From: Globisporangium splendens | Taxonomy: Eukaryota; Oomycota; Peronosporomycetes; Pythiales; Pythiaceae | Length of the DNA stretch: 64,000 bases | NCBI GenBank assembly: GCA_006386115.1 | Contig: VFIW01000003.1 | Coordinates: 682,001-746,000 of the forward strand | Direction of reading: 5' to 3' | Shown: piece after piece, positions 45,243-55,872 of the stretch | Layout of the letters: every line of letters starts with the position of its first letter | Numbering within the stretch: the first letter of the stretch is position 1 | Position numbers and translations under genes: made by a program | The notes under the pieces: model-generated | The model's input: the letters and a program-made list of their open reading frames with translations, nothing else | What the model was told of the DNA's origin: nothing | Databases searched by the model: none

Positions 45243-47772
45243 CTAAATACGACCGGGTCGGATCCTCCAAAAGTTGACATCGTTGTATGCTTCGTCGCCC
45301 ATGCTTCGCGTACGCACTTGCGAGGAGATCACGTCGGACACGAGATCCTCCGTTGAGGAATAGACGCGTTTCACACTAAAGGACTCCTTCCGTTGGTCTT
45401 GTTGAAGGAGTGATGATGATGACGAAAGCAACTTGGTCTCGGCGCCGTTGGGTTTGATCGTTGGGCGGCGAGTAGACGGCGAGCAAATTGGGGGAAACAT
45501 CTTGTCCAGCATCGCGATCAGGCTCGAGTACGATTCCCGGAAGTTCAGCATCGACTTGTGTCGCAGTCGGCCGTCGCCTTCATCCACCAAAAACACTTTT
45601 CCTGGGAACACGCCGACTTGGGTGAAGATCACACTGTCAGCAAACGTTCGACCAAAGGCAGCGTAAAAAGGGTTCACGTCAGAAGGGAAGAGTGCGCGGA
45701 TGCCATTCAGCGCGGCGACCTTGAAGTCCCGCGAGTCGATCATCTCGTTGCTGTTTGTAGCGAGCAGCCGATCGGGTGCGAGCAGAACGGGTCCGTTCGG
45801 CAGCGCAACACCGGTGTCGTCTGAACTTGATCGAAGCATGCCGTGCATCAGGTCTGCTTGGGAGAGACCTCGACTCGTCAAGTACACGATGCGGTACCCG
45901 TTTCTCGCCAGCTTTGCGTAGAAATCCAACGCTCCGGTGTGTAGATCTGGTCGCTCCTTCTCCTTCCCCGATAGTAAGTTCGAAAACATGCCGTTCGAGG
46001 CTATCCGGGATACTGCACCGTCAATTTCAGCAATGACAATCTTCGCTGAGACCGGCCAAAAGTACATTTTCGCGCTGACTCGCAGCTCCTCCTTTGACGC
46101 TGTGTGGACCACGAACTCAATGTCGTTCGTGCCAAAGCGTAGCCCCATTTTCAGGATATCTTCTTGCGAAGGTTGCAGGCTTTTCCTGTGGAAAACGTCG
46201 TCTTGATGGATCACCTGCACACTTAGCGACGCTCTGTGAGCTGTTGTTTCATTTGACCACATGGAGTCGTCTTGTGTCGATTCCTCACTCGGATCGTTTC
46301 CATCATCCTTTGAGACTCTACTCGATTGCTGTGTTCCCTCACCTTCAGCCTGAGTAGAAGACGTCGTTGCGGCAGAGCCAAGGGACAACGGCGCGCAGTC
46401 TGGAAACAGAACTCGAGAGATCAAAAAGGCTTGGACCTCAGCATCGAATGGACGAATCTGTCCGTCGATGAGGAACATCAGGTCACGGTCTCCGAGCATA
46501 GCCACCGGATTTTCTCGAAAACTTTCGTAACTTAAAATGTGCTCTGAGAAAATGGCATGCTTCTCTTCTTGAGATTCGGCTTCGTCAAGAAGGTGACCAC
46601 ACAAGGACATGCAGGGGTGATCTACAGAAAGCAGCAACGCGGGCATCTCCACGTCAGTCTCATGCGACATTGTAGCATACAATACAGATCAGCTTACAGA
46701 CAAATCAAGCATCACACCTGCCACATAATCTTGGGAAGAAGGACCACTTTCTCCCTCAAACGCGTCAAAGTACACGGACTCGCTTTTCACCATCATCGGC
46801 AGTTCGTCTTCCGTGTCAGTGTCCACGAGACTCAGGTTGTCACTGCCGGCGGCAGGCTGGACGACTGGCAGCGCGCCCCACCCCCACGTCAACCGTTCCG
46901 ACGCTGAATGGTGCAGCATATCGCGCCGCTGGCTGCCTAGCGTCTCTGGAACAATCCTTCTGTGGCGAATAACAACACATTTTTCAGTCAGTCACTTCCA
47001 CGAGACAAGCCTACAACAAACAGCACAGACCTGTATGCATCATGCCATTCTGGATGATTTTCTCGCAAAGCAGTGTCTTCAAAAGCGTTGTCGAGTGGTT
47101 CACTTGTAGAATCCACACGTGAAAATGTGGATTCACGTGGCGTCTGTAGGCAAATGTAAGCGGCGTTTTCCATAAGAGCATGGCAGCAATAAGCATTTTG
47201 CCATCCCTAGAAAGAGACAAATGTCATACGTACGAGAGGAAGACTGAAGCCCTCGAGTGTGCCTTGCTTGTCATTGCTCTTGGATCCCCCGCTTCCTGGG
47301 ACAGGACTCACGAGCGGGGACGTGCTGTAGTCATCCTCGACGGGCTCCACGACTTGGTCCACAAAGAATGCTTCGCCCGCGGCACCCAACTACTCGGGCA
47401 TTATGGAAAGCAACATGTTAGCAACTTCACAGTCTGCATGCCATACGAATATACACACAGTACCTTCATGTGAACGCCATTCACGACGTTGCCATTGACG
47501 ATGATCGTCACCACTTTTTCCGTCACGCGCTTCAACTGCGATTGTATAAAACAAAACCCATACACAACCAGTAAATAAACGCACACACGCGCAGCATAGA
47601 GCTTTAAAGTAAAACGTACTTTGGCTTTGCCAAAGTGCACGTGGAACGGCGTGCAGCGCACCGAGCCGTCCTCGTGCTGCACCGTGACGATGTCGATCGC
47701 GCCCGACACCGTGCCCTGGTGGAAGTCCAGCACGTTCGTCACGTAGTCCTTGACCGAGTAGATCACGTTCAT
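45243..47772 (-). CDS. lipin-family protein (phosphatidate phosphatase fold) with altered catalytic motif
   Basis: Lipins dephosphorylate phosphatidate to diacylglycerol. Exon 1 (47772-47620) opens with N-LIP: MNVIYSVKDYVTNVLDFHQG, then SGAIDIV and CTPFHVHFGKAK. Exon 2 (47535-47464) holds VTEKVVTIIVNG and exon 3 (47399 down) LGAAGEAFFVDQ. Later exons are near 47206-47031 and 46959-46718. The last exon (to 45243, from about 46620) holds C-LIP: MSLCGHLL, GALDFYAKLARNGYRIVYLT, FPSDVNPFYAAFG and VGVFPGKVFLVD. The exon 3-4 and 5-6 junctions are uncertain. At 46014-46028 the catalytic DxDxT loop, normally DIDGT, reads EIDGA: the nucleophilic Asp is Glu and the Thr is Ala, so phosphatase activity is doubtful. 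Transcriptional or scaffold roles of lipins do not need this loop. The family call is firm. Confidence 0.82.
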
Positions 47773-47778
47773 AGTGTG

Positions 47779-47801
47779 CTTCTCTCTCTCTCTCTCTCTC
47801 T
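47779..47801. repeat. (CT)n tract in the lipin 5' leader
   Basis: About 23 bp of pure CT (GA on the lipin sense strand) ends 7 bp before the lipin start codon. A TG-rich tract follows near 47820-47836. Confidence 0.9.
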
Positions 47802-48697
47802 GCTGTTCTCTTGTACGTTGTGTGTGTGTGCGTGTGGGTTTAAATAGTGTCGTCGCACGACGAAGGAAGGAAAGAAAGGAACCGCGCGCCTGTTTGTAAC
47901 TCACACAATGCAACAGCGAAGATGGCCGCCTGTGTGCCTACCTGCTAACGTGAAATCTGGAAATGGGGCGTCGTGTGCTGCTGCTGGGAGATTCAGATTC
48001 GTTCGGCCCATCGCCCGCCATCTGGCGAGCCGCAAGGCACTTGCATTTTGGCACAAGGTTTGCTTCTTCGCATCTTCTTCTGGGAAACAGGTGGATTTTT
48101 CTGCGGAAACAGCCATTTCCACCAATGAAATTGCGTTACGAAATACTTTCAGCCAATCATCGCGCATATTGAAGCTCACATTCAACTGCCGGTGGCGGCA
48201 AAATGCATGCAAAAAATGCAAGAACAAGGGAGATGGCTTCGCTTTGCGGCTTCTTATGCGGCAGGATGCGCCAGAGACAGCGGCCGCGTTGGGTGGAGCG
48301 GCGTCATCATAAATCACACACATCGTTTCCCTGCATTACGTGGATACACAACACAAAATGCCCACGCCACACGCGACTGCGACATGCTCTGTTCTGTTCT
48401 TCAAATGGTCGAAAGAGAACGATTCTCAGTGGTAAATACGTGTATTCGTGGTGAGCGAAATGATGTCATGAGAGGCGGGCGAGCGGGCGAGCAGGTGGGA
48501 GAACGCGCGCGTCGTCTGCGCAAGCAGAACTGCGACACCACGCAGACTCATGTGGCCACCCTTCTCCTTCCCGCGTTTCTCTCTCTCTTGTACTAACAGA
48601 AGACGCACCGCAGCGCATGTTCAACTAGTGGTGGTGGTGCTAAAATGGATGTGATTGCCTGGGCATGCAAATAGAATAGAGTTCCTTCCTCCTCTTC
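47802..48697. other. lipin promoter side and intergenic sequence, no gene seen
   Basis: Several overlapping frames on both strands (about 47900-48600) have no consistent composition or start context. No repeat apart from the short TG run. Confidence 0.35.
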
Positions 48698-49867
48698 TTA
48701 GACGGCGGCGATGGGCGCGAGCGTGTTGTCCTGCGCCTTGAGGATCGCGTCCTGAAAGTCGCGCATGCTGCGAGACTCCATGTGAGTGATCGAGCGGTCG
48801 TGGTTGTACGCGCGCGTGACGCAGTTGATGTCCGGCGGCTTGTACTCGCCCTGCGTCGGTTCGCACGGCACGAACTCGAAGCGCGTCGCGTCGCCGCGCA
48901 TGCTCACGTCCACCAGGATGTTGTCGTCGCGCACGCCCACGTAGCGCCGGTGCTGGTTCATGCTCTTGAGGTGACCTGCCGACGAGTACTCCCACTTCAA
49001 GCCTGACGTGCCGCGCACCCACACCGATTTCTTCATCCGTAAATCGCGGAAGCACGAAAATGTCGAGCGACTAAACATGTGCGTCCCGCTCTCTTCATAG
49101 AAAAAGCTCACTTTGATGCAGTTGTAGCCTTTCGAGTAGCACTCGAGGCGGAACGCCGTGCGGCCGCATTTCTCTGGATCGTCGCCTTGATGCACGACGT
49201 CCACGCGGCCGTTGGGCAGGATGCGCACATAGTGGTTGCCCTTGACGCGGATGAACACCTTGGAGCCCGAGAGCTTGAGCACGCTGTCCACGACGCCGCG
49301 AGACATGTTCTTGATCTCCTCGATCTCATTCTCGAGCGCGTCGACATCCTCCTTCGCGAGGCGGTTCTCGAACGGCACGCGGCCCTTCACCTTGGTCAGG
49401 TTCTGCTTGCACCACTGCTCGCCCGTCATGCACCAGTGCGCCGCATGTTCGCAGTTCTGCTTGAAAATATTGAAATCGCCCTTGCCGAGGCCCAATAAAA
49501 ACTTGCATCGCGCGAGCACGACTTCGGGCAGATCAGCCTTCGACAAGTGCACCTCGCCCCAGCGCGAGAGCACTTCGCGCAGACCCGACGTGTGGTACTC
49601 GACGAGCCGCAGGTTCTTGACGCTGCGCTTGTACAAAAACTCCTCGAGCGTCGAGATGCGGAAGCATGAGTCGGCCTGCGCCTCCTGGTAGCCCTCCAGC
49701 GGACTCCACACGTGGCAGACGCGGATGTCCGAGAACGTCTCGCCCGACGCCCACACGATGCCGTGGTGCTGGTATGAGATCGGCCAGCGACTCGTGTCCC
49801 AGATGCAGATGTGGTCGCCGGGTCGCAGCGACTGCACATGCAGCACGCGGCTGTACCCGCCGCCCAT
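48698..49867 (-). CDS. LRAT-domain (NlpC/P60-like) protein with a C-terminal beta-rich domain
   Basis: Single exon, 389 residues, start ATG 49867 (MGGGYSRV). Residues 10-155 form an LRAT-type domain: LRPGDHICIW near the start, the catalytic histidine in YQHHGIVWASG, and the nucleophile cysteine in NCEHAAHWCMTG near residue 137, which matches the family NCEHF motif. LRAT proteins are papain-like folds acting as acyltransferases or phospholipases on membrane lipids. A charged helix follows (DVDALENEIEEIKNM). The last 190 residues are a beta-rich region, with VFIRVKGNHYVRILPNG and HRRYVGVRDDNILVDVS, resembling a trefoil or fascin-like fold. A second residue of G-G-G after Met leaves N-myristoylation possible. 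Catalytic residues look intact; the substrate is unknown. Confidence 0.82.
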   Translation of the reverse strand: MGGGYSRVLHVQSLRPGDHICIWDTSRWPISYQHHGIVWASGETFSDIRVCHVWSPLEGYQEAQADSCFRISTLEEFLYKRSVKNLRLVEYHTSGLREVLSRWGEVHLSKADLPEVVLARCKFLLGLGKGDFNIFKQNCEHAAHWCMTGEQWCKQNLTKVKGRVPFENRLAKEDVDALENEIEEIKNMSRGVVDSVLKLSGSKVFIRVKGNHYVRILPNGRVDVVHQGDDPEKCGRTAFRLECYSKGYNCIKVSFFYEESGTHMFSRSTFSCFRDLRMKKSVWVRGTSGLKWEYSSAGHLKSMNQHRRYVGVRDDNILVDVSMRGDATRFEFVPCEPTQGEYKPPDINCVTRAYNHDRSITHMESRSMRDFQDAILKAQDNTLAPIAAV

Positions 49868-50466
49868 GATCTGATTGAGTGTCGCGATGAAGAGAATGGT
49901 GAGTGAGTGGCGTGACGTGCACGCCGGCAGTCAAGTGAGCGAGTGATAGGCGGAGGGATGGATGAGGATTGGAGCTATTCCGAGCCAATTGGCGTGTATG
50001 CGCACAGCGGCGCAACGACGCTGTTCTCCCTCCTCCCCATCGCACGTTTGTGTACTAAACAGGAAAAGTGAGCACAAACACTGGAAATTGCATCCCATGG
50101 TGATGCATAAAACCTGATTCTTGCATGCTGAATGTGTCCTTTCTGCGATAACGCATGTAAGTAATTCAGACCTCTGCTTGTGTATAACCTGAGCATATGT
50201 ATATCGAACTGATCGGAGAGTGCACCTGTGTTTCTTGCCATGTGGGACAACCGTGTGGATTTTGGTGTTGGAACAGCCTCTGAATTTGCATAAATATCGT
50301 GTCCCTTCGTGCGACATGCATAGGTGCAACAAGGTTTTTCCCTAATCTTGATGACGAGTGAAAAAACCTCGTTTGTCGCTCCTCGTACTGGATAGCTTAG
50401 ATACTCAGGTGTAAAGCTAAAGAAGCTCAAGCTGAGAAGCTCAAGAACCTCAAGAGAAGCCCCAAT
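49868..50466. other. divergent spacer between the LRAT gene and ARPC3
   Basis: About 600 bp that must contain both promoters. No palindrome or ACCGGT motif was seen. Minus-strand open frames here (for example 49975-50697) run into ARPC3 antisense and are shadows. Confidence 0.4.
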
Positions 50467-51160
50467 ATGCCGGCGTACCACTCGACGCTGAACGAGCTGC
50501 AGACGCAGGAGGCGTGCGGTTGCGCCATCCTTCCCATCAAGACACGCTCGCGCGGACCCGCGCCGCCGGCGCCCGACGGCCAGGACGACATCGTGGACGA
50601 GATCATCCAGCTCTTCCGCGCCAACGTCATGTTCACCAACTTTGAGATCAAGGGGAACGCCGATCGCGTGCTCATCTACGGCACGCTCTTCGTGCACCTC
50701 TGCCTGAAGAAGCTCGACAAGTGCGCGACCAAGGCAGACGGTATGCTGCGTGGATGTGTATGGGGGAATGAATGGATTTGTATGCTTGGATAGAGCGCTT
50801 AGTGTGGCTTGTGTGATTGTTTACGCAGCGATTCGAGTGCTGCAACAGACGGCTGTGGACACGTTCGCGATCCCAGGGGACTCGGCGTTCCCCCTTGGCG
50901 GCCTCGTGCGCGCACCATCAAGCGCAAATGAAGCAGGTGCGTACTTGTACAAGGCTATCATCGAGAACCACAGGTGGTTGAAGTTTGATTTTATCTTGTG
51001 TGTTTTGTCATGGATAGAAACCATTCGTGCTTACTTTAAACAACTCCGAGAAGCGATCGCGATGCGTCTCCCCGATGAAGTGTACGCCGACGGCTCGCGA
51101 AGCAAGTGGTGGATGTTCTTCGCCAAGCGAAAGTTCATGAACAAGGAGCTCGCGCGCTAA
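50467..51160 (+). CDS. ARPC3: Arp2/3 complex subunit 3 (p21-Arc)
   Basis: Exons 50467-50740, 50829-50936 and 51018-51160, with introns of 88 and 81 bp (GTATGC, GTGCGT donors), give 174 residues, the usual size. The start MPAYHSTLNELQ is nearly identical to the family start. Then come LPIKTRSRGPAPP, DDIVDEIIQLFRANVMFTNF, EIKGNADRVLIYGTLFVHLC, IPGDSAFPLGGLV and, near the end, SKWWMFFAKRKFMNKELA, all diagnostic. It is a structural subunit of the complex that nucleates branched actin filaments at the cell cortex and endocytic sites. Nothing is missing or unusual. Confidence 0.96.
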
Positions 51161-51505
51161 GTGGCGTCATCCATCGTATTAACAAGCACACCACAAGCAC
51201 AGCAATGGAGTAACCATTCTGCTGACCACCTTCCCCGCAGAAAGAAACAAAAAATGTGCGCACATGCCATTGTACTTGGCTTTTGGCATAGAAAAAGGAG
51301 AACTCGGGACATGACGATTGGGAATAAACGCCAATGCAGCCAGCGCACATGACCTTCTAGAAAAAAAAAAAAAAGAAGCAGCCCAACTCACTGACATGCG
51401 TCAAGTATATCTGTTTCGATTTTTTACTTTATCCACTGCACTTGCAGCGCCATCTTCCTTATCGTCGTGAAGACTGCATCACGCTCGAGCGTCCATATGA
51501 TATTC
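51161..51505. other. convergent 3' region of ARPC3 and epsilon-COP
   Basis: Contains a 14-15 bp A run near 51360-51374. No gene. Confidence 0.5.
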
Positions 51506-52384
51506 TTACGCAAAGTTTGCTGCCGTGAGCGCGAACTCCTGGTCCAGACGGATGTAATTTGCGAGCCACGCGTTCTGTGGCGCCACCTGCTCCAACTGCG
51601 CGAGGTACTGCTGGTATGGCTTGTTCAAGTGCGCGCTCACGGTCACCAGATTGACCAGCGTATCTTCGTTCGCCACGTCCTTCTGGAGTGCCTCCGCCAG
51701 CAAACGCTCGGCTTCAATGTAGTTCTTGAGCGCCATGAACGCGACTGCCGCGCCATTCAGCAAAAGCGGGGTCGCGCCAAAGCGATCTGCAAGCTCCTGG
51801 AAGTGCAACGTGGCCTCGTCAGCCTTTTCACCGCCACGAAGCGTCAAGCACCACGCTTGCGCCAACTGGGTCAGCGTCGAGTCTTCCTCAATCTTGCGCA
51901 TCTCCTGCGTCTGCTTTTGCGCGAGATCCACGCGATCCATCTGCAAGTACAGGTGCACGATATATAACATGTGCTCGAGCGAGCCGCCCTTGGTGAGCGC
52001 CGAGAGCGCGTCCGAGTGCTTCCCCGACCGCGAAAAGATCATGCCGGCGACGAGCAGCAGGTGCGGGTTCTCGCCGCTCACAGGGTCTGCAAGCCACTCC
52101 TTCAGCGTCAACTCGATCATTTCGTTGTCCCCCTGTCCGCTGAGGTACGTCGCGAGCAGCTTGACGGCGCTCAGTGTGATCGGCGTGTTGCTGGCGTCCG
52201 GGATGCTCTGCAGCACGTGCTGGTAGTTGCCGAGTCCCAGGTGCGCGCGGAACACGTACGCGTCGCGCTCGTGGCGCAGCGAGTCACGCACGTGGTTGAG
52301 CATCGTTCCCTCGCTGATGGCGTTCTGGAAGTTGCCCACCCAGAGCTGGTTCTTGAGCGTGAAGAGATCGTCCGGCTCGGCCAT
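51506..52384 (-). CDS. COPE: coatomer subunit epsilon
   Basis: Single exon, 292 residues from ATG 52384 (MAEPDDLFTLKNQLWVGNFQ); the frame stays open 19 codons further to another ATG. The opening FTLKNQLWVGNFQNAI, followed by AYVFRAHLGLGNYQHVL and later AWCLTLRGGEKADEATLHFQ and LLNGAAVAFMALKNYIEAE, are the TPR-like helices of epsilon-COP. This subunit pairs with alpha-COP in the COPI coat and supports retrograde Golgi-to-ER transport. Length matches the family (about 290-310). No intron and no irregularity. Confidence 0.95.
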   Translation of the reverse strand: MAEPDDLFTLKNQLWVGNFQNAISEGTMLNHVRDSLRHERDAYVFRAHLGLGNYQHVLQSIPDASNTPITLSAVKLLATYLSGQGDNEMIELTLKEWLADPVSGENPHLLLVAGMIFSRSGKHSDALSALTKGGSLEHMLYIVHLYLQMDRVDLAQKQTQEMRKIEEDSTLTQLAQAWCLTLRGGEKADEATLHFQELADRFGATPLLLNGAAVAFMALKNYIEAERLLAEALQKDVANEDTLVNLVTVSAHLNKPYQQYLAQLEQVAPQNAWLANYIRLDQEFALTAANFA

Positions 52385-53126
52385 CTTGCTGCTTCTGCTG
52401 GTCTCTTCTTGAGTTTTGCTTCGTGTCGAGAGATCTGACACTGAACAGGAAGGGGGAGGAAGGAAACAGGATTTGCTCGAATAAGTACGCTATGGTGATG
52501 TTTGAAGTAAGTAACACAGGACATTTGTCGTTAAATACGAATCCTGTCAAGTACGACTCGTTGACGAAGTCTTGGCATGAGATTGGATCACGTTTCTGCT
52601 TGCAAGTTTGTCGCTTGCGCCGTTGCTGGGCGGCATTTTGCGAAAACGAGTTGTTCATGTGACTCATGTATTGCAGAACGAGTTTCAGCATTGGAATCCC
52701 TATAGCAAACGAAGGGAAGAGCAAGTCGCACAGCGTACTTGAAACGAACAATGGGTCTGTGGTGATCTGTTCAGCTTTGCGCACGCCAGAGTCGAAGTCG
52801 CAGGTGAATCACTACGCGTTGTGACTCATCCAGTGTAATTCGTCACCGTGGGAGTGAGTCATTACCAAGTAATTAGTCATCTGCCTCAGTAGCTCTCGTT
52901 GGAGCAGAATAGCAACCACCATGCACATAGGAGAAAGTCCGAGCCGCTGGGAAGTGCAGCGACTCGGCACAGCAGTTCTGTTTCTTTTAAAACACAATTC
53001 AACTTGCATCCTCAGCAATAAGCACGATTCGTCACAAAGTCGACTTTTGGCATTCAGAATCACGCACAAGCCCGTTGAATTGCACGCACCAAGCACTCTG
53101 CACGCATCAAGCACTCAGCAAGCACA
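52385..53126. other. intergenic, no gene; short repeat before the gag ORF
   Basis: No long terminal repeat is visible. At 53082-53124 a unit like GCACGCACCAAGCACTC appears about two and a half times in direct order just before the gag-protease start. The rest has only short open frames. Confidence 0.4.
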
Positions 53127-54638
53127 ATGAGCAAGGGCATGTACCGTCTCGACAGCGACGGAGATATCGACATGACGATTCCGCAGCCTGTGTACGAGTT
53201 TATCTCCGCCCCCAAGCTTGCCTCTTGGAGCCAAGCCGCTTTGGTGAAGTGGAGCAACGAGCGCGAGCACTACTTGGCTCGGATCGCTGAGCGTTGTGCT
53301 GTCACGGGAGAATCGGTGGATGGCATTGCTGTCAGCGTCAAGAGCAGCTGCACTGTCGAGATCCTGTCCATTCTCGCCCGCTACGAGCTTAAGAAGGAGG
53401 TGGCGGACATCACGGACGTGGACCTCACGGCGCTCTTCAGCAATCGCTGCGGAAAGTTGAAGAACGCTCACGTCCCAGACATCCAGCAGTTTTTCAAGGA
53501 GAGACTCCGCATGAACATGAAGGAAGACGACAGCGACGCTCGCATTCTGCAGTACTTTTCGGACTTCAACCAGATCGTCAAGGACAATGGCTTTGCTGCT
53601 ATCCTGGGGACCGGTCAGAGCACCATACCACTGAAAAAGCGAATGAAGCAGCGCTGCAAGCTCCTGCTCGAATCCGTTCAACCAGAGATGTTGAAGGTGG
53701 AGGTTAAACGCATGATCGAGGCTGGGTGTCATGAGGTTCTCGCTGACGACGTGAGTCTCTACGAGTTGCTGAGAGAACGAGCCGCGCTGCAGCAGCACTA
53801 CCACACCATGAGCATGGAGTTCAAAAAGCTGGACGCGAGGAATGACGGGAAGAAAATTTCTGAGCCTCTCAAACGCGCAGAGCAAGGGAGGGTGTCAGGC
53901 GTTTCGCGTTTGGACACCCGGCGCGCGCCAACTCCAAACGTGTCGAAAAGTGAGCCACCGCGGACTGGTTGTTGGGTCTGCAAGGGTTCGCACTGGTTGA
54001 GGGACTGTCCTGTTGCAACCGAGGCGCAGAAGGAGGAAGCGCACGTGAAGATGCGTGACATGCGAAGCAACCGCAAAGACCGTGTGAAGCGATTGGCTGT
54101 GAGCGCCTCGACCGGAGGTCGTCAGCTCACTGCAAAACTGAACGACTTGATCGAAGTGCCGTTTTGTCCCGACAGTGGTGCAGACAGCAACGTGATCCCA
54201 TTGCACGTCGTAACCGAGCTACGGGAGCTGGGAAGCAGCGTGTCGATGAGGACGTTGCCGACGCCTGTTCTCGTGGAATTCGCGGATGGGCGCCAATCAC
54301 TGTGCATCATGGAGGCGACGGTAGATTTGAAGATTGCGACAGCGGCTGGAATTGTGAACGTGCGCGACGTAACTTGTCTTGTCCTTGACGGACCGAGCGA
54401 TGAGTTCCTATTGGGCCGCAGGACGCTGAAGGCATTGGGCATCGACATCGAGCGGATGTTTGAGCAGCTTGCTGTCGCGCCAAATAATGAAGACACTGCG
54501 GACGACCATCCACGCTTTGCTTTGCATACAGAACGATTCAGTAGTGGAACTGACTGGAACCAAATTCGAACAAGGTGGCTCGTTTCTTTTCGAAGAAGCG
54601 AATGCACACATTTGCCTTCCTACAACGTCCCTGTGTGA
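53127..54638 (+). mobile_element. retrotransposon gag and aspartic protease ORF, no polymerase
   Basis: A 503-residue intact frame starts at MSKGMYRLDSDGDIDM. Residues 1-260 are helical, gag-like sequence. A zinc-knuckle-like CX2CX3HX4C follows at about 287-299 (CWVCKGSHWLRDC, one residue shorter than the classical CX2CX4HX4C). A retropepsin domain follows near residue 345-450, with the active-site motif FCPDSGADSNVIP, a strand pair and DEFLLGRRTLKALGID as the partner loop. This is the gag-pro part of a Ty3-like LTR element. Reverse transcriptase, RNase H and integrase are absent, and no flanking direct repeats are seen. The frame has no internal stop, so it could be a recent deletion derivative or a gene retained by the host. 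The last 30 residues look like read-through of unrelated sequence. Confidence 0.8.
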
Positions 54639-55248
54639 ATATATACTTGCTAATGTCAGTTGCTAAGATGCACGAACAACAAGGCAAAAAACAAAAATTA
54701 CTGTAAAATCATAATTTTGTTGCATTTGAAACTCCGATTATAGCGTTTATATGCGAGGGGTACTTTAAGGTGTTCGAAAAGACGTGACCCATTTTCGGCG
54801 CTCCATTTCCATCTCCTCCTCATCAATCCCATCGCGCTCCCTCTCTCCAGCACGCTTTTGTTGTCGTTTTTTCTGAGAATTGCAAACTAGATTGAGTAGA
54901 GAGATGCACCTTGTTGTAGGGTAATTGGAGATTGAGCTGACAGAGGGACGGCTCAGTGCTTTGATACAAGTGTTTTGCTCTTCTGCTTCCTAACTGCCAC
55001 ATCCGAGCTCTTGCGCAGACCTTCGTCTCGAAGGGCACAAGTGCGATATCGGTACAACCGGTATCTTACATATCCTGCTCCTATCCCTCAACAGTTTTCT
55101 TTCTACCAAATGTTCCGCCCCCCTTCTGGACGCGAACGTGCTGCTCTGCACAGCACTGCGAGCCGAACGATGGCTCACAAGATCCCACTTTCAATCGCGA
55201 CGCGTCCCGATCAAGCGAATCTCATTCTCCTCAAGGTATCTTGACGCC
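54639..55248. other. spacer with one ACCGGT site
   Basis: No gene seen. TCGGTACAACCGGTATC near 55050-55064 contains ACCGGT at 55057-55062 in the promoter region of the next gene, as at 8304 and 28649. Confidence 0.4.
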
Positions 55249-55872
55249 ATGGGCCAAACTATCTCATTCCTTTACCGCCCTGAGAGAAAGCGCATCGCGC
55301 GCATTGGCGGCATGCAAAACGCACGAGAGAGCTGCAGCTCCATCAACCGACAGAGCAGCGTGGACGGCCGACTGCGCAGCTACGGCGTGATCCTGCACGA
55401 GTCGCCATCGCCTCGGAGCAACCACGGCGAGGAAACGCGGATCGCGACGCCGCTGCCTCCACCTGGTAGTCCGCCAAGTCCCGTCGTGAACGACATGATC
55501 ACGACGCAGAAGAAAGACAAACAACCCTCGCAAGACAGTCTAGCGAGTCAGGACGACGTGGAGAAGGAGATCCACTTCGACAGCGCATTCACACCGTCAC
55601 CAGCGGCCTCAGCGCCAACAGTCCGCTCCGACGCGCTCGCGCCGACGATCCCGGTGTCGCTCATGGTGCCACATCCTCCTACCACACAAACCCCCCACGC
55701 GCACACGAGTATCGCGCGCTCTCCTGTTGCAGCGTATAGCTCCCATACACCCTACTCGTCACAGTCGAGTCAACTGCCGAATCTGCGCATGAGCGAGCTC
55801 GAGCAGCTCTTCGTCGCGATCGTCAAGGGCGGAGAGGACAAGGCGCACAAGAAGCTGGCACTGCACTCGTAG
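55249..55872 (+). CDS. putative N-myristoylated, mostly disordered protein
   Basis: Start ATG 55249 gives MGQTISFLYRPERKRIARIG, with Gly2 and Ser/Thr-type residue near position 6 as N-myristoyltransferase prefers, followed by a basic patch that could hold it at a membrane. The frame is open upstream to 55138, but that extension is not protein-like. Length 207 residues. The middle is Pro/Ser/Thr-rich and probably disordered. The end (LRMSELEQLFVAIVKGGEDK) is a single amphipathic helix. No known domain. It is plausible as a membrane-linked adaptor, but that is inference from the N-terminus only. Confidence 0.55.
   Translation: MGQTISFLYRPERKRIARIGGMQNARESCSSINRQSSVDGRLRSYGVILHESPSPRSNHGEETRIATPLPPPGSPPSPVVNDMITTQKKDKQPSQDSLASQDDVEKEIHFDSAFTPSPAASAPTVRSDALAPTIPVSLMVPHPPTTQTPHAHTSIARSPVAAYSSHTPYSSQSSQLPNLRMSELEQLFVAIVKGGEDKAHKKLALHS

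Noticed and set aside
49975..50697. 240-codon minus frame upstream of the LRAT gene
   Set aside because: It runs antisense through ARPC3 exon 1 and has no protein character of its own.
52800..54720. Long terminal repeats around the gag-protease ORF
   Set aside because: I compared the flanks by eye and found no matching direct repeats; only a short CACGCA-type repeat precedes the start.
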